Below, piece by piece: positions 25,948 to 37,400 of a DNA stretch of 64,000 nucleotides. The stretch is from positions 5,208,001-5,272,000 of the forward strand of contig NC_003552.1 in assembly GCF_000007345.1 (NCBI RefSeq), in the 5' to 3' direction. Origin of the DNA: Methanosarcina acetivorans C2A. Its GTDB lineage: Archaea > Halobacteriota > Methanosarcinia > Methanosarcinales > Methanosarcinaceae. The notes under the pieces are model-generated. The model did no database searches, was not told where the DNA came from, and worked only from the letters and a program-made list of their open reading frames with translations. Both the position numbers and the translations under genes were made by a program. Positions within the stretch are counted from its first letter, which is position 1, and the number at the start of each line of letters is the position of its first letter.

Positions 25948-27249
25948 ATGAATAAATACACACTGACAATATTCATGATTTGTCTAACCTTGCTCCTGGT
26001 GGCGGCTGCTCAGCCGGCGCTGGGCTCGGACTGGGCACAGTTCCAGAATGATAAAAATAATAGTGGGGTTACAGCCGATACGGCACCTATTGAAGAAGAG
26101 GATCTCGCCAACCGGTCAGTTGATATTAATGCGGCACTTGATGCCGCTCCGGTGACAGGAGATGGAAAGGTTTATGAAGTCGCCGCAAGCGGGGACGTCT
26201 CCGCTTATTACCTGAACAACTGGACACTAGCCTGGAAGAACGAAGAGATTCAAGGAACCGGGGGCTTTGAACTTTCAACTCCAGCTTACAACGATGGGAC
26301 GCTTTACGTGGCACTCTCAAGAGGGAATGCAAGCACGCATACTGAGACCCATGCCCTTTACACCTGTAATGGTTCCGTAAAATGGTCAAACACCAGTCTC
26401 GGGACCTACCAGACAAATACCCCAATAACATATTCCAATGACAGGATCTTCTTCGGAACCGCCAACGTGGATACTATCTCCACTACTAACGCAGGTGACT
26501 ACTATTGCTTCGATGCAAGTACAGGTCAATTTATATGGAAGCGCCCCAGCGAGACCTCTTCAGGTTATTACTGGGCAGGAGCGGCTGTTGCAGGCAACTA
26601 TGTGATCTACGGTGATGACGCAGGCCATGTAGTTTCCGTGGAGTGGAACAATGTAACCGACGGAGTTGTCTGGAAACAAGATGAGATAAACGTTTCTGGC
26701 TTATACGGTGTCAGTGGTAAAATCAGGTCTTCCATCTGCTACTCCGAAGAAGAAGGTCGTATCTACTTCGCAACAAGATCAGGAAGCCATACCTGTTATG
26801 TTGGCTTTAACGCAACCACAGGTAACTTCGTTCCCGATGATAAAGATTACAACAATATAGGCTACACCTCCACCCCGGCGGTCTATAACGGAAGAGTATA
26901 TGTCGGAGCCGGAGGCTGGGCGCAAGGAGCCAAACTCTACTGTCTGAACGCCGACACCCTGGATCAAATCTGGGTATATACCGGCTCCACAGGTGGAATA
27001 CAGGGTTCTCCCGCAATTTCCACATACTATGATAATGGAGATGGTGAGGTTTATATTTATTTCACAAATAACGGACCAAGCGGTAGCTTATACTGTCTGA
27101 GAGATGAAACTGGACAAACATCTGCGGATCTCCAGTGGACCTTTACACCTGACGACGCGACATACACATTGCAGGGTCCTGCAATTTCAGGTGGTTCTGC
27201 GTTCTTTGGAAATGACAATGGCTATTTGTATGAAGTATATACTGCATAA
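25948..27249 (+). CDS. Secreted propeller-only protein
   Basis: Exported protein of 433 residues. The frame stays open upstream to 25777, but the chosen start gives MNKYTLTIF, matching the signal peptides of the paralogues, right after TAGGAG of the leader. The signal peptide is 1-26. The rest is one PQQ-like beta-propeller with blade motifs such as 'YCFDASTGQFIWKR' and 'LYCLNADTLDQIW'. It ends soon after the last blade (LYEVYTA) with no PKD, cohesin, dockerin or membrane segment. It may be a truncated family member or a soluble partner. A second secreted gene starts 59 bases downstream without its own leader element, so the two are probably co-transcribed. Confidence 0.92.
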   Translation: MNKYTLTIFMICLTLLLVAAAQPALGSDWAQFQNDKNNSGVTADTAPIEEEDLANRSVDINAALDAAPVTGDGKVYEVAASGDVSAYYLNNWTLAWKNEEIQGTGGFELSTPAYNDGTLYVALSRGNASTHTETHALYTCNGSVKWSNTSLGTYQTNTPITYSNDRIFFGTANVDTISTTNAGDYYCFDASTGQFIWKRPSETSSGYYWAGAAVAGNYVIYGDDAGHVVSVEWNNVTDGVVWKQDEINVSGLYGVSGKIRSSICYSEEEGRIYFATRSGSHTCYVGFNATTGNFVPDDKDYNNIGYTSTPAVYNGRVYVGAGGWAQGAKLYCLNADTLDQIWVYTGSTGGIQGSPAISTYYDNGDGEVYIYFTNNGPSGSLYCLRDETGQTSADLQWTFTPDDATYTLQGPAISGGSAFFGNDNGYLYEVYTA

Positions 27250-27308
27250 ATTTCCAGGGGTTGTATTTACTTTAATACTCCCTTCTTTTATTTTTTGAGG
27301 TATACACT

Positions 27309-30300
27309 ATGAATTTGACAAAATACCTTCTGCTCCTTTTTTTTGCAGGCTTTCTGCTCATTATGCCTGCATCCGCAACGACATATGATCTCTACCCGGA
27401 TGATCCTTCCGGAACAGCATACGATATCCTGCAGAATCAGACTCAGTCTGGAGATACGCTCTTTTTCCATGCCGGAACTTATACACGGAATGAATTGGGA
27501 ATTTATTTCTGTTCTTTTCGATATGATGATATTGTCTTAGAAGGAGAAAATTACTCTACTGTGACTTTTGATCTGGGAGATACATTTTATATGGGGACTG
27601 CCGGAAGTATAACAAATAATTCTACAATAAGTAATATTACTTTTATACCGAATGCTGACAAAAAAGCAGACCTGAACCTGCGTTACTCTTCTGATTGCAT
27701 TATCAAAAACTGTGAATTTAGTGGGAAACAAACACGTCCTTTTATTGATTTTTATAATGGTGGTTCGAACAATACTTTAGTATTCAATCAAATTAAAGAT
27801 AATGCAGACAGAGGCATTCGTTTCTACAATGGAAGCGCTGGTGTTTACAATGGAATAGCTGATAATAGGATCTACCTAAACAATTTCCAGAATAATACAC
27901 AAGATGTTTATGAAAAAGGAATGGAAAATATGCCTAATCCCGTTTACTGGCATTCTCCCGAACCCCTGGCGTATACTTACAAAGGCAAGACCTTTACAGG
28001 CTACATGGGAAATTACTGGGATAAGTATACGGGAGTTGATGCCAATGGAGACGGGATCGGGGATACTCCCTATGACCTCGGTGATTGCGGCCAGGACGAC
28101 TATCCTCTCATGGCTCCTTTTGAAAATTATACAATAACCGAATCTCCCTCTGAACTCTTTTTTGAACCTTCGGATACCGTGATGGCAGGCCCTGGAGATA
28201 CTGCTGAAATAGAACTTCTTGCTGACGAACTGCCCGAAGGTTTCTCTACTTACGTACTGAATATAAGTGTAACCGATCCCGAGATCGCCCGGATTTCGGG
28301 AGTTTCCTTCCCTGCATGGGCGGACACAACCAGTTCAACTGAAATTCCGGCAGCGTCTGTGGAGATCAAAGCTTCCGACCTTAACCAGCAGGTAGAAGCC
28401 GGGGCTTCGAACGTGACCCTTGCAACCATAGGCCTCGAATCCCTGGGCTACGGGACTTCGAATCTCACAGTAAGCGTGGAGAGTTTTAAAGACGATTCTG
28501 AAAACCCCGTGACACTCAGGACTATGGAAGCAGGCCTCAAAATCCCTGATTCCGACTGGTCCCAGTTCCAGAAAGACAGCTCCAACACCGGGTACGGCTT
28601 CAGTTCTGCCCCAACCCGGGACCCGGAAGTCCTCTGGCAGAACCTTACTTCTTCGGAGCAGGAACCCTGCGGGAGCGGAGGCATAAATGCCCCGCCAGTG
28701 GTTTCAGGAAATACTGTTTTCGTAACTGCCGGAAATGCCTCGGTCTGGGCCTTTGATAAAGATACGGGAGACCTGATCTGGTCAAAAGAAATGGGCGGCA
28801 GTTTAACACAGACAGCAACTCCTGCCCTGGGAGACGGAAAACTCTTTGTCCCGACCCTTGGAGGAGACCTCTACGCCCTTGACCCGGAAACCGGAAACGA
28901 GCTCTGGAACACACACATAACTGACGGAAGCCTGGAATGTCCCCTTACCTATTACGACCATAAGCTCTACATCGGAGACGGCCTTAAAGGAGGAAACGGA
29001 ACCAAATACTACTATTGCTACGACGACAACGGTAGTTTCATCTGGAAACACGAAAACACAAACAGTTCCGGCTTTATATGGAGCGGCTCGGTAGTTGTCG
29101 GAAATTACCTGGTCTACCCTGTCTTCGAAGGCAAGATGGTTTGTCTCGAAAAAGATACCGGAACCTTTGTAGATGAGGTTGATTTCAGTAAGAGTTCGGA
29201 TGTCTCTTTTGCACTTTCCGACCCCGGGATGTTCAGAAGTTCGGTAACCTATGCTGATGGTGCATTGTATACATCCTCGGAAAGAGGCCAGGAAACAGGA
29301 TACTGCTTCAAAGTAGGGTTCAACCCTGATACAGGCCAGTTCCTGGATACCGGCTGGACAGCTTCAATAGGGTTTTCAACCTCGACTCCCGTAGTGTATA
29401 ACGGAAGGGTCTATGTGGGACATGGAGAACACGGCGAGACCGGGTCAATGTTCTGCCTGAACGATTCCGACGGGGCAATCATCTGGGAGACTCCGATCAG
29501 CGGAGGAATAAAGTCTTCACCTGTTATTTCGGTCGAAGATGGCAACCCGTACATCTATTTCACAGAAGCCATAGTGGATGGCTCGATTTACTGTCTGAAC
29601 CCTGACGGGACCCTTGCCTGGCACTACAACCCTCCTGAGGATTCCGCATACACTCTGCAGGGTGCAGCTCTTTCCGACGAAAAGGTCTATTACGGAACAG
29701 ATAACGGGTACCTATACTGCATCGGGCAGGGAGAAGCCCTTCCCCCAACGGCAGACTTCAGTTCGGACAAACAGACAGGGTCTTTCCCTCTGACTGTTTC
29801 CTTCAAAGATATGTCCTTTAATGCAAACAAATTCCTCTGGGACTTCGGGGACGGAAACACTTCAACTGAGGTAAACCCGGTCCACACATATACTGCCGCG
29901 GGCAGCTACACCGTAACCCTTACCGTTGAAAACAACCATGGAGAGGACACCAAAGTTGTAGAAGATTACATTTACGCAGTCAAAGTCCCAACCATCTGGC
30001 CGGTTAAAAGCGGAGGGTCTATCCAGGCAGCTATTAATTCAGCCGATTCAGGAGATATCATCAAGGTCTATCCCGGGGAGTACCACGAAGTCCTGACCAT
30101 CGACAAGAATCTGACCCTAAAAGGCATCAGGGACCCTGTCCTGAATGCTTCGGGTTTCACAGGCTCTTCAGGAATAACCATAAGCGCTGACGATGTCGAG
30201 ATCAGCGGCTTTGAAATTACAGGGACCGAAGAGATGTGCTTTGCAATTAACGTCAATGCAAAGAACGCACTGATAGAGGACAACCTTATAGATGACTGTG

Positions 30301-33005
30301 CCGAAGGGGTATGGTTACAGGGGACTGAAAACACTCTCCGGCAGAATAACATCTCTAACTGCTGGGACTTTGCAGCCGTGCTTGACGCTGCAGGAGGAAA
30401 CCGGATCTACCAGAACACCTTCCTCAATAACAATGGAGAATATGAAGGATCAAGCAGCCATATTTCAGGAGGTTCAGGTTCCTCCTTCCAGAGCCCCGAA
30501 CCCGTAGAATACCTCTGGGAAGGAGAAAAACTGACAGGGTACATGGGTAATTACTACGATGACTACACAGGAAATGACTCTGATGGAGACGGAATAGGGG
30601 ATACGGCTTACGCTGCAGGTGCAGGAACCGATCAGTACCCGCTTGTGATGCCGTACTCAAATTATGTTGAAGAGCAAAACGAGTCCATTCCTGAAGATTC
30701 CTGGTACCAGTTCCACGGAAAGATTGACCACCTTGGCTACTCCGAAAGCGGGCCAAAAACAAACCGGACCGAGTGGATAAGTGAGGATATTGACGCTATC
30801 AGCAGTTCTTCTAGCGTAATTGCTGAAGGGAAAGTCTTCGTGATATGTGGTGGCTCAGGAATGGAGGACAGTACGGACAGCACTTCCCGGTTAGCAGCCC
30901 TAGACGAATTTACAGGGGAACTGGTATGGAACGCCACCATCCCGGCAACAGTATACGGTTCGTGGGCCTCCCCTGCTTACGATAACGGCATGGTATTTAC
31001 AGCAACGGGACCGGAACTCGGATGTTACAATGCGGAAACCGGAGAGAAACTCTGGAGCTTTAACAACACGGTTGGAAGCAAGGGGGCGGTTAATAGTGGA
31101 CCGGCTATCGCAGATGGTATGGTGGTCTTCAGCGACTGGGACGGAAGCCATTATTACTGTCTTGACGAGGACACAGGATACCTGCTCTGGAGTTTTGAAG
31201 CAGAAGGATATGCGCAGTCAGTACCGGCATACGAGGACGGAAAGTTCTACCTGGCAAGCTGGGAATATGGGGATTTAAATCAGGGACATGCTTACTGCGT
31301 GGATGCAATAACAGGGGATCCGATCTGGCATATCAATCTCGAACAGAACTTCTGCGGGTCTCCTGCCTACAGAGACGGCGTCCTCTACCTGACAACCTAC
31401 AACTTCTACGGGACGAGTGACTTTCTTGCCCTGGACGCCACTGACGGCAGCGTAATCTGGCAGCAGACTATCGAAAGTACGGATTCAACTCCTGCTTTTG
31501 CCTATGGAAATGTCTACGTTTGCGGAGGCTGCGAAGGCTTTTCCAATGTGCAGACCTACTGTTTCAACGCAAGTACGGGAGAAAAAGTCTGGGAAACCCC
31601 TTCCCTGACAGGAGAGGAAGGAGGAATAGGAGGCTGGACATGTTCGGTTGCGGTAGCTGACGGGCTTGCCTACGTCGGGACCGAAGGCGGCGGATATTTC
31701 AGTTACAATGACCTCTATGCCCTGGACGCCTTTACGGGAGAAGTGGTCTGGCACATCCCCCATGCAGGATCGACCCCGGCACTTTCGGACGGTATGCTTT
31801 TCAGCATAGGAGCGGACCAGAAAGTCTATGCCTTCAAGGACTCACTCTCTTCACCTATTGCCAACTTCTCTGCAGACATAACATCAGGCAATGCACCGTT
31901 GACAGTCAACTTCACCGACCAGTCAACAGGCACTGTTTCGTCCTATTCGTGGGACTTTGATAACGACGGAACTGTGGACTCAACTGAGAAGAACCCCTCG
32001 TATACATATACTTCAGCCGGTACTTACACTGCCAACCTTACGGTTACAAATGCAGAAGGAAGAGATTCCGAGGTAAAGACCGATTATATCACAGTATCCG
32101 AACCATCTACGCCTGCAGAACCGGTTGCTGCTTTCACTGCGGATGTAACTAGCGGCACTGCTCCTCTAACAGTTAACTTTACCGACCAGTCCTCAGGTAC
32201 ACCTACTGCCTGGGCATGGGACTTTGACAACGACGGAAACGTGGACTCAAGCGAACAGAACCCGGGCTACACTTATAATGCAGCCGGAAATTACACCGTA
32301 AATCTGACTGTGGAAAATGCTGCAGGGACTGACTTTGAGTTAAAATCGGATTACATAGAAGTTTCCGAAGCTTCCGGGTCAACCGTTACTCTCTATTTCG
32401 ATCCGGAAAGTTCCTCAGTTTCAGAAAACGAATTTACTGAAATAAATATCGTTGCCAGTAATTTCCCTGCAGGTCTTTCAGGCTACAACCTGACTGTTGC
32501 TATCGACGACCCGGCTGTTGCCGAGATAGTTGATATAGAGTACCCGACCTGGGCTCTGATTACTCAGAACTCTACCCTTCCAGGCTCTTCTATCTACATG
32601 AAGACTGTTGACCTGGAAGATGCCGTTCAGGAAGGAGCAGCAAATGTTGTGCTTGCTACTCTCACGGTTTCTGGAAAGGAGAAAGGATCTGCGAACCTTT
32701 CGATAGGGGTTAAACGTCTGGAAGAAGATTCCGGAGACTCTATCGAACCAGCTCTCCTGGCAGGGACAATTGAGGTGACCCTTCTGTCGCCCCTGCCTGA
32801 TCAGGAATATGCCCCTAAGGACCTTGACGGAGATGGCCTCTACGAAGACCTCACAGGAAACGGGGAGTTCAGTTTCGTAGATATAGTGGCATACTTCCAT
32901 AACATGGACTGGATAGAGGAAAATATGCCGGTGGAGTACTTCGACTTCAACGGGAATGGGAGGATAGACTTTGATGATGTTGTGGACATGTTTGGAATGA
33001 TATAA
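27309..33005 (+). CDS. Secreted beta-helix/propeller/PKD protein with two cohesin-like domains and a dockerin-like tail
   Basis: Exported mosaic of 1898 residues. The ribosome-binding site GAGGT precedes ATG by eight bases. The signal peptide is 1-23. A NosD-like right-handed beta-helix (24-270) ends in 'YMGNYWDKYTGVDANGDGIGD', a motif typical of NosD-like archaeal surface proteins. A first cohesin-like domain (280-410) has the SELFFEPSD...GFSTYVLNISV pattern. Then come a PQQ-like propeller (415-812), a PKD domain, a second NosD-like helix (896-1118), a second propeller (1128-1515), two PKD domains (1517-1690), a second cohesin-like domain (1693-1828) and dockerin-like loops (1832-1898). Having an internal and a terminal cohesin plus one dockerin makes it a candidate branching scaffold (inference). 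Its last 870 or so bases are almost identical to the 3' end of the 5.6-10.9 kb gene. Confidence 0.95.
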   Translation: MNLTKYLLLLFFAGFLLIMPASATTYDLYPDDPSGTAYDILQNQTQSGDTLFFHAGTYTRNELGIYFCSFRYDDIVLEGENYSTVTFDLGDTFYMGTAGSITNNSTISNITFIPNADKKADLNLRYSSDCIIKNCEFSGKQTRPFIDFYNGGSNNTLVFNQIKDNADRGIRFYNGSAGVYNGIADNRIYLNNFQNNTQDVYEKGMENMPNPVYWHSPEPLAYTYKGKTFTGYMGNYWDKYTGVDANGDGIGDTPYDLGDCGQDDYPLMAPFENYTITESPSELFFEPSDTVMAGPGDTAEIELLADELPEGFSTYVLNISVTDPEIARISGVSFPAWADTTSSTEIPAASVEIKASDLNQQVEAGASNVTLATIGLESLGYGTSNLTVSVESFKDDSENPVTLRTMEAGLKIPDSDWSQFQKDSSNTGYGFSSAPTRDPEVLWQNLTSSEQEPCGSGGINAPPVVSGNTVFVTAGNASVWAFDKDTGDLIWSKEMGGSLTQTATPALGDGKLFVPTLGGDLYALDPETGNELWNTHITDGSLECPLTYYDHKLYIGDGLKGGNGTKYYYCYDDNGSFIWKHENTNSSGFIWSGSVVVGNYLVYPVFEGKMVCLEKDTGTFVDEVDFSKSSDVSFALSDPGMFRSSVTYADGALYTSSERGQETGYCFKVGFNPDTGQFLDTGWTASIGFSTSTPVVYNGRVYVGHGEHGETGSMFCLNDSDGAIIWETPISGGIKSSPVISVEDGNPYIYFTEAIVDGSIYCLNPDGTLAWHYNPPEDSAYTLQGAALSDEKVYYGTDNGYLYCIGQGEALPPTADFSSDKQTGSFPLTVSFKDMSFNANKFLWDFGDGNTSTEVNPVHTYTAAGSYTVTLTVENNHGEDTKVVEDYIYAVKVPTIWPVKSGGSIQAAINSADSGDIIKVYPGEYHEVLTIDKNLTLKGIRDPVLNASGFTGSSGITISADDVEISGFEITGTEEMCFAINVNAKNALIEDNLIDDCAEGVWLQGTENTLRQNNISNCWDFAAVLDAAGGNRIYQNTFLNNNGEYEGSSSHISGGSGSSFQSPEPVEYLWEGEKLTGYMGNYYDDYTGNDSDGDGIGDTAYAAGAGTDQYPLVMPYSNYVEEQNESIPEDSWYQFHGKIDHLGYSESGPKTNRTEWISEDIDAISSSSSVIAEGKVFVICGGSGMEDSTDSTSRLAALDEFTGELVWNATIPATVYGSWASPAYDNGMVFTATGPELGCYNAETGEKLWSFNNTVGSKGAVNSGPAIADGMVVFSDWDGSHYYCLDEDTGYLLWSFEAEGYAQSVPAYEDGKFYLASWEYGDLNQGHAYCVDAITGDPIWHINLEQNFCGSPAYRDGVLYLTTYNFYGTSDFLALDATDGSVIWQQTIESTDSTPAFAYGNVYVCGGCEGFSNVQTYCFNASTGEKVWETPSLTGEEGGIGGWTCSVAVADGLAYVGTEGGGYFSYNDLYALDAFTGEVVWHIPHAGSTPALSDGMLFSIGADQKVYAFKDSLSSPIANFSADITSGNAPLTVNFTDQSTGTVSSYSWDFDNDGTVDSTEKNPSYTYTSAGTYTANLTVTNAEGRDSEVKTDYITVSEPSTPAEPVAAFTADVTSGTAPLTVNFTDQSSGTPTAWAWDFDNDGNVDSSEQNPGYTYNAAGNYTVNLTVENAAGTDFELKSDYIEVSEASGSTVTLYFDPESSSVSENEFTEINIVASNFPAGLSGYNLTVAIDDPAVAEIVDIEYPTWALITQNSTLPGSSIYMKTVDLEDAVQEGAANVVLATLTVSGKEKGSANLSIGVKRLEEDSGDSIEPALLAGTIEVTLLSPLPDQEYAPKDLDGDGLYEDLTGNGEFSFVDIVAYFHNMDWIEENMPVEYFDFNGNGRIDFDDVVDMFGMI

Positions 33006-33078
33006 GAGAAAGAAAAAAATAATGAAGTAGAGAAAAAAGAATTAAAGAAGACTAAATAGAGAATAACCTTCTCATAAC

Positions 33079-33166
33079 CAGCTGATTATGCTGGTTCCGG
33101 AAACAAAAAAGACAATAACCTTCCGGTGGAGACAGCAGAATATAGCTGTTTCCTCCTTTCTTTTTT
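33079..33166 (+). pseudogene. Remnant of a C-terminal coding tail, now terminator-like
   Basis: CAGCTGATTATGCTGGTTCC and the following GAAACAAAAAAGACAATAAC match the end of the first gene but with frame-breaking deletions. GGAGACAGC pairs with GCTG and TCCTCC before TTTCTTTTTT. Confidence 0.6.
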
Positions 33167-33169
33167 GAA

Positions 33170-33695
33170 TGAAAGTTCAGGACTTTTTATCGGAGAAAAG
33201 GCAACCTGACCGAGAACGATTCAATTATTGCATAAATCAGAATATTGTGTATCTGAGGACTTATGCAGGTGAACTGAAAGCCATGTCATTAAGCATTAAC
33301 AATTTGTGCCCACATAGATTTTTTATCCAACTAATTTTCTTTTTACACAATATTCATTAGTATTTTTTTATGCATGTGACAATTCCAATATTTTGATCTG
33401 TTGCTGCCCTTGCTGATATAACATCTCCAAGATCGATGAAAAACTCCTGTAAGTTGAGCTGAAACAGAAGTACGGAACAAAGAATTGAATTCCAACCTGC
33501 AAAAACTTAGTGCCCATTTAACTGCACGAGCGCACGGAAAACTTTTATAATTTATTTTTTCCCACAACAGCAGAAACCGGAGCATGCTCAATAACAGGGA
33601 AACGGGTACCCAGTGAAAAAAATCTGGAATAGAATCTGAAAAATTTTCTTCATTTCTTCAGGGTTCTGAAAGAGCATGTTACCCATAAGAGTAAG
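33170..33695. other. Intergenic region without a supported gene; paralogous to 4353-4880
   Basis: AT-rich stretch aligning with the region after the first gene. Small insertions and deletions between the copies argue against a conserved reading frame. I see no gene in it. Confidence 0.6.
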
Positions 33696-33699
33696 AATA

Positions 33700-33723
33700 A
33701 TTAGCCAAAGTTTTTTATTTTCA
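33700..33723 (+). promoter_or_regulatory. Putative promoter (BRE/TATA-like)
   Basis: ATTAGCCAAAGTTTTTTATT, 151 bases before the first leader element of the 34.4-40.5 kb gene. Confidence 0.5.
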
Positions 33724-33874
33724 GAAGCAACAAATATCAATCTGTTTAATTGTATCTAATATAGTTAAATAAAATATTTCAGGAAAACTTGGAATATTTA
33801 GACAAAGTTATTCTATATATTGGAATTGTATCCAGCTAAGATACCAGCTAAGATACGAAAATTCCTTAATAATT

Positions 33875-33991
33875 CGGTTGATCTGACGCTTCAAAAAGGT
33901 CCGAAACCTGATTTGGCAGCCCCACAATACACAAAATGCGGCCCAATTCTTTCGCCCAGAACAACCGCCAACCCCATAAAAACATAGGAGG
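33875..33991 (+). ncRNA. Structured 5' leader element, first type, of the 34.4-40.5 kb gene
   Basis: CGGTTGATCTG (33875-33885) pairs with CAGAACAACCG (33957-33967). The one substitution relative to other copies falls exactly on the mismatched position of the helix. It ends in CCCCATAAAAACATAGGAGG. Just upstream a short duplication (AGCTAAGATACC twice) breaks the small ORF readable in sister copies. Confidence 0.65.
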
Positions 33992-34010
33992 ATCTCAAAA
34001 AAAGAAACTA

Positions 34011-34026
34011 AAAAACACTTGTTTTT
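34011..34026 (+). terminator. Attenuator-like hairpin with U-tract
   Basis: AAAAAC/GTTTTT around ACTT at the conserved position after the first leader element. Function inferred. Confidence 0.35.
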
Positions 34027-34293
34027 ATACACGGCTCTGCCTGAAATTTGTTTTAAACGAACTGAAAGTCAGGTATGCCCTTCATCAAAAATAGTGACAA
34101 GTATTGAAGCATTTTTGCCTAGAGGACGAATTTTAATTTGAGCTGTGTTTTTCATATTCAGCATTTTTCCGGATTTTGAAATGCTATCATTATCTGTTAG
34201 GCCACCGGAACTTTCTACAGCTAAATAGTCCAAAACCGGCTGATCCCAGAATCCTCAGAATCCGTGAGAATAAAAAAACAGAATAACAAAATT

Positions 34294-34433
34294 CAGTCGC
34301 TTCCTGCTTTCTTCAAAGGTCCGAAAATCCTTGAACCAAAAACAATATTCTGTCCGAGCAAACCGTATACCAAATCTTCGGGGGTCCGGACATTTCCGCG
34401 CAGGCAGGCTGAAACCCTATGAAAAAAGAGGAA
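34294..34433 (+). ncRNA. Structured 5' leader element, second type, of the 34.4-40.5 kb gene
   Basis: CAGTC and CCTGC pair with GGCTG and GCAGG; GTCCG pairs with CGGAC. It ends in ACCCTATGAAAAAAGAGGAA, the ribosome-binding site of the gene. Confidence 0.7.
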
Positions 34434-34438
34434 TAGAA

Positions 34439-37400
34439 ATGCAAAAAAAAAGGTTTTTTGTTCTGACAACAATAATGCTTTTACTTTCCATAGCCATGCT
34501 GGCCATGCCAGCTGTTGCTATCGGTGAAGCAACAATAACAAGAACGATCACTCCCTCAGAAGTATCTGACGGAGATACCTACAATGTAACCCTTACAGTT
34601 TCTTTCAACATCGATGAGGATTCCATCGCAATACATGAAGCCCTTCCTGCAGACTGGAATCTTACTGAAGTTGACAGTGGACGTTACATCTGGAACACTT
34701 CCGAGGAAGATTATACATTTCTGGATTTTTACGGCACAGCCAACCTCACCGGCGTCACTGACACCATAACCTACAGTGTCACAGTGCCCGACGGAACAGT
34801 ATCCGGTACCTATGACTACGGACCAAGCTATGTTGCCGGTGAATCTGCAAGTGAGGAGGAATTTGCATGGACGGAAAATACCATAGGTGATAACACTGTG
34901 ACCGTCAACGGGACCATCCTCAACATTTATTCTACTGCACTGGAGAACACCAATCCTGGGGCGCCAGATCCGGGAATACCAGGTTTCGTAGGTCCGAACG
35001 GTGACGGCAAGACCGACTGCGGCACCGTGAACCCTATATTTATAACCTGGGCCAGCACGGTCGTGGACTACTCTCCAGCCAACCAGAGCATCACGGCAGG
35101 ATTTTCTAATCCGAGCCTCGCCCTCGGTCCGGTGACCGGCGATAACTTCAACATCGTCAGCCTGGGAGATCTCGATCAAGATCAGATAAATGCAGGCGAA
35201 CTACCTGGATCCGTAACTCTCGGGTTCGATTTACCCATAGCTAACGGCGAAGGACCGGACCTGGCGGTTTTTGAAAATGGTTTCATCGCCACAGGCACGG
35301 AGAAAATATTCGCCGAGCTCGCTTATGTGGAGGTATCCACTGACGGCATCGTCTTCGCGCGCTTCCCCTCGATATTCCTGACTTCCGGAGAGGTAGGCGG
35401 ATATGGAAGTATAGATCCCACCGATGTATACAACCTGGCAGGGAAGCACGTCAATGCTTATGGAGATTCCTGGGGTACGCCCTTCGACCTGAGCACCCTT
35501 GCGCAGGCACCCGAAGTGCTGAATGGGAGCGTGAACCTTAACTCCATCAACTACGTCCGCATCGTGGATATTCCGGGCAGCGGGGACTTCAAGGACTCCC
35601 GGGGCAATCCCATTTATGATGCCTGGGTGACCTGGGGTTCAGGCGGATTGGACCTGGAGGCGGTTGGCGTCATAAACGTTGGTGTGGTTAGTGCACCAGT
35701 GGCGAACTTCACCCCCGATGTGACCTCCGGGACCGCACCGCTTACGGTACATTTCAATGACGAGAGCACTGGCGTAATATTTGACTATGCCTGGGACTTC
35801 AATAACGATGGGATTGTGGACTCAACCTTACAGAACCCCTCGTTCACCTACGAGGCCCCCGGCACATACACTGTCTCACTGACGGTATCCAACACAGGCG
35901 GATCGAGCACCGAAACCAAGGCCGATTACATCGTCGCCGCCCTGCCGGACTCACCGGTAGCCGATTTCTCCGTTGATGTGACCAGTGGCTCCGCTCCCCT
36001 GACCGTGCAGTTCACTGACCTTACCACCAACGGACCGGTCAGCTGGGCCTGGGACTTTGAGTCCGATGGCATAATCGACTCGTACGAGCAGAATCCCTCC
36101 TGGACATATAATGCCGCTGGTAACTATACAGTGACTATGACAGCCACTAACCTGGTGGCTTCGGATACTGTCACCAGGGTCAATCTGACCTCCGTGGAAA
36201 ATTTGCCACCGATGGCTGATTTCTCAGCTGATCCTGTGGCCACTTTAATAGGATGCAGCGTGCAGTTCACTGACCTGTCTACGAACTCTCCGACCTCCTG
36301 GCAGTGGGACTTCAACAATGACGGTACAATTGACAGTACGATGCAGAATCCGAGCTACACATATACGACCGCGGGAACATACACCGTCAATCTGACGGTG
36401 AGCAATCCTGCAGGAAGCGGTGACGAAGTCAAGACTGACTACATCGTCGTGAAAGAGCAGGCCTCTCATGCCAGTGATTTTACATATACCAGTGACGGCA
36501 GCTCTATCACCATCACTGAATACACGGGGTCGGATGGTATTGTCATCATACCCGCGGAGATCGAGGGACTGCCTGTCACTACTATCGGTGCCAGCGCGTT
36601 CTACGGCTGCTCTGCCCCGACAACTGTAACCATCCCGAACAGCGTCACAACCATCGGCGACAGCGCGTTCCAAGATTGCTCCGCTCTGACAACAGTGAGC
36701 ATCCCCGACAGCGTCACAACCATTGGCGATAATGCATTCATGAGCTGCTCCGCTCTGACAACTGTGAACATCCCCGACAGCGTCACAACCATTGGCAATT
36801 ATGCATTCCAGGATTGCTCCGCTCTGACAACAGTGACAATCGGTAGTGGCGTCACTACCATCGGCACCAGCGCGTTCCAGGATTGCTCCGCTCTGGCAAC
36901 AGTGACAATCGGTAGCGGCGTCACTACTATCGGTACCAGCGCGTTCCAGGATTGCTCCGCTCTGACAACTGTAACCATCCCGGACAGCGTCACAACCATC
37001 GGCGACAGCGCGTTCGGCGGCTGCTCCGGACTGACAATAGTTACCATCGGCAGCGGTGTTACGAGCATCGGCGGGGTTACGAGCAGCAGCAGTTTTGTGT
37101 TCTCTGATTGCCCTACTCTGATTGCGATCGATGTTGATACCGATAACAGTGCGTATGCCAGCATCGACGGAATCTTGTACAGCAAAGACGCCACAACTTT
37201 GATACGATGTCCATTAGGAAAGACCGGTCCAGTATCCGTCCCGAACAGCGTCACAACCATTGAAAGGGTTGCGTTCTCTGGCTGCACCGGTCTTACCTCT
37301 GTGGCTATTCCGGACAGCATCACCAGCATAGGCGATTATGCGTTCAGTTCTTGCTCTGCTCTGACCGCGATCGATGTCGATACCGATAACAGTGTGTACG

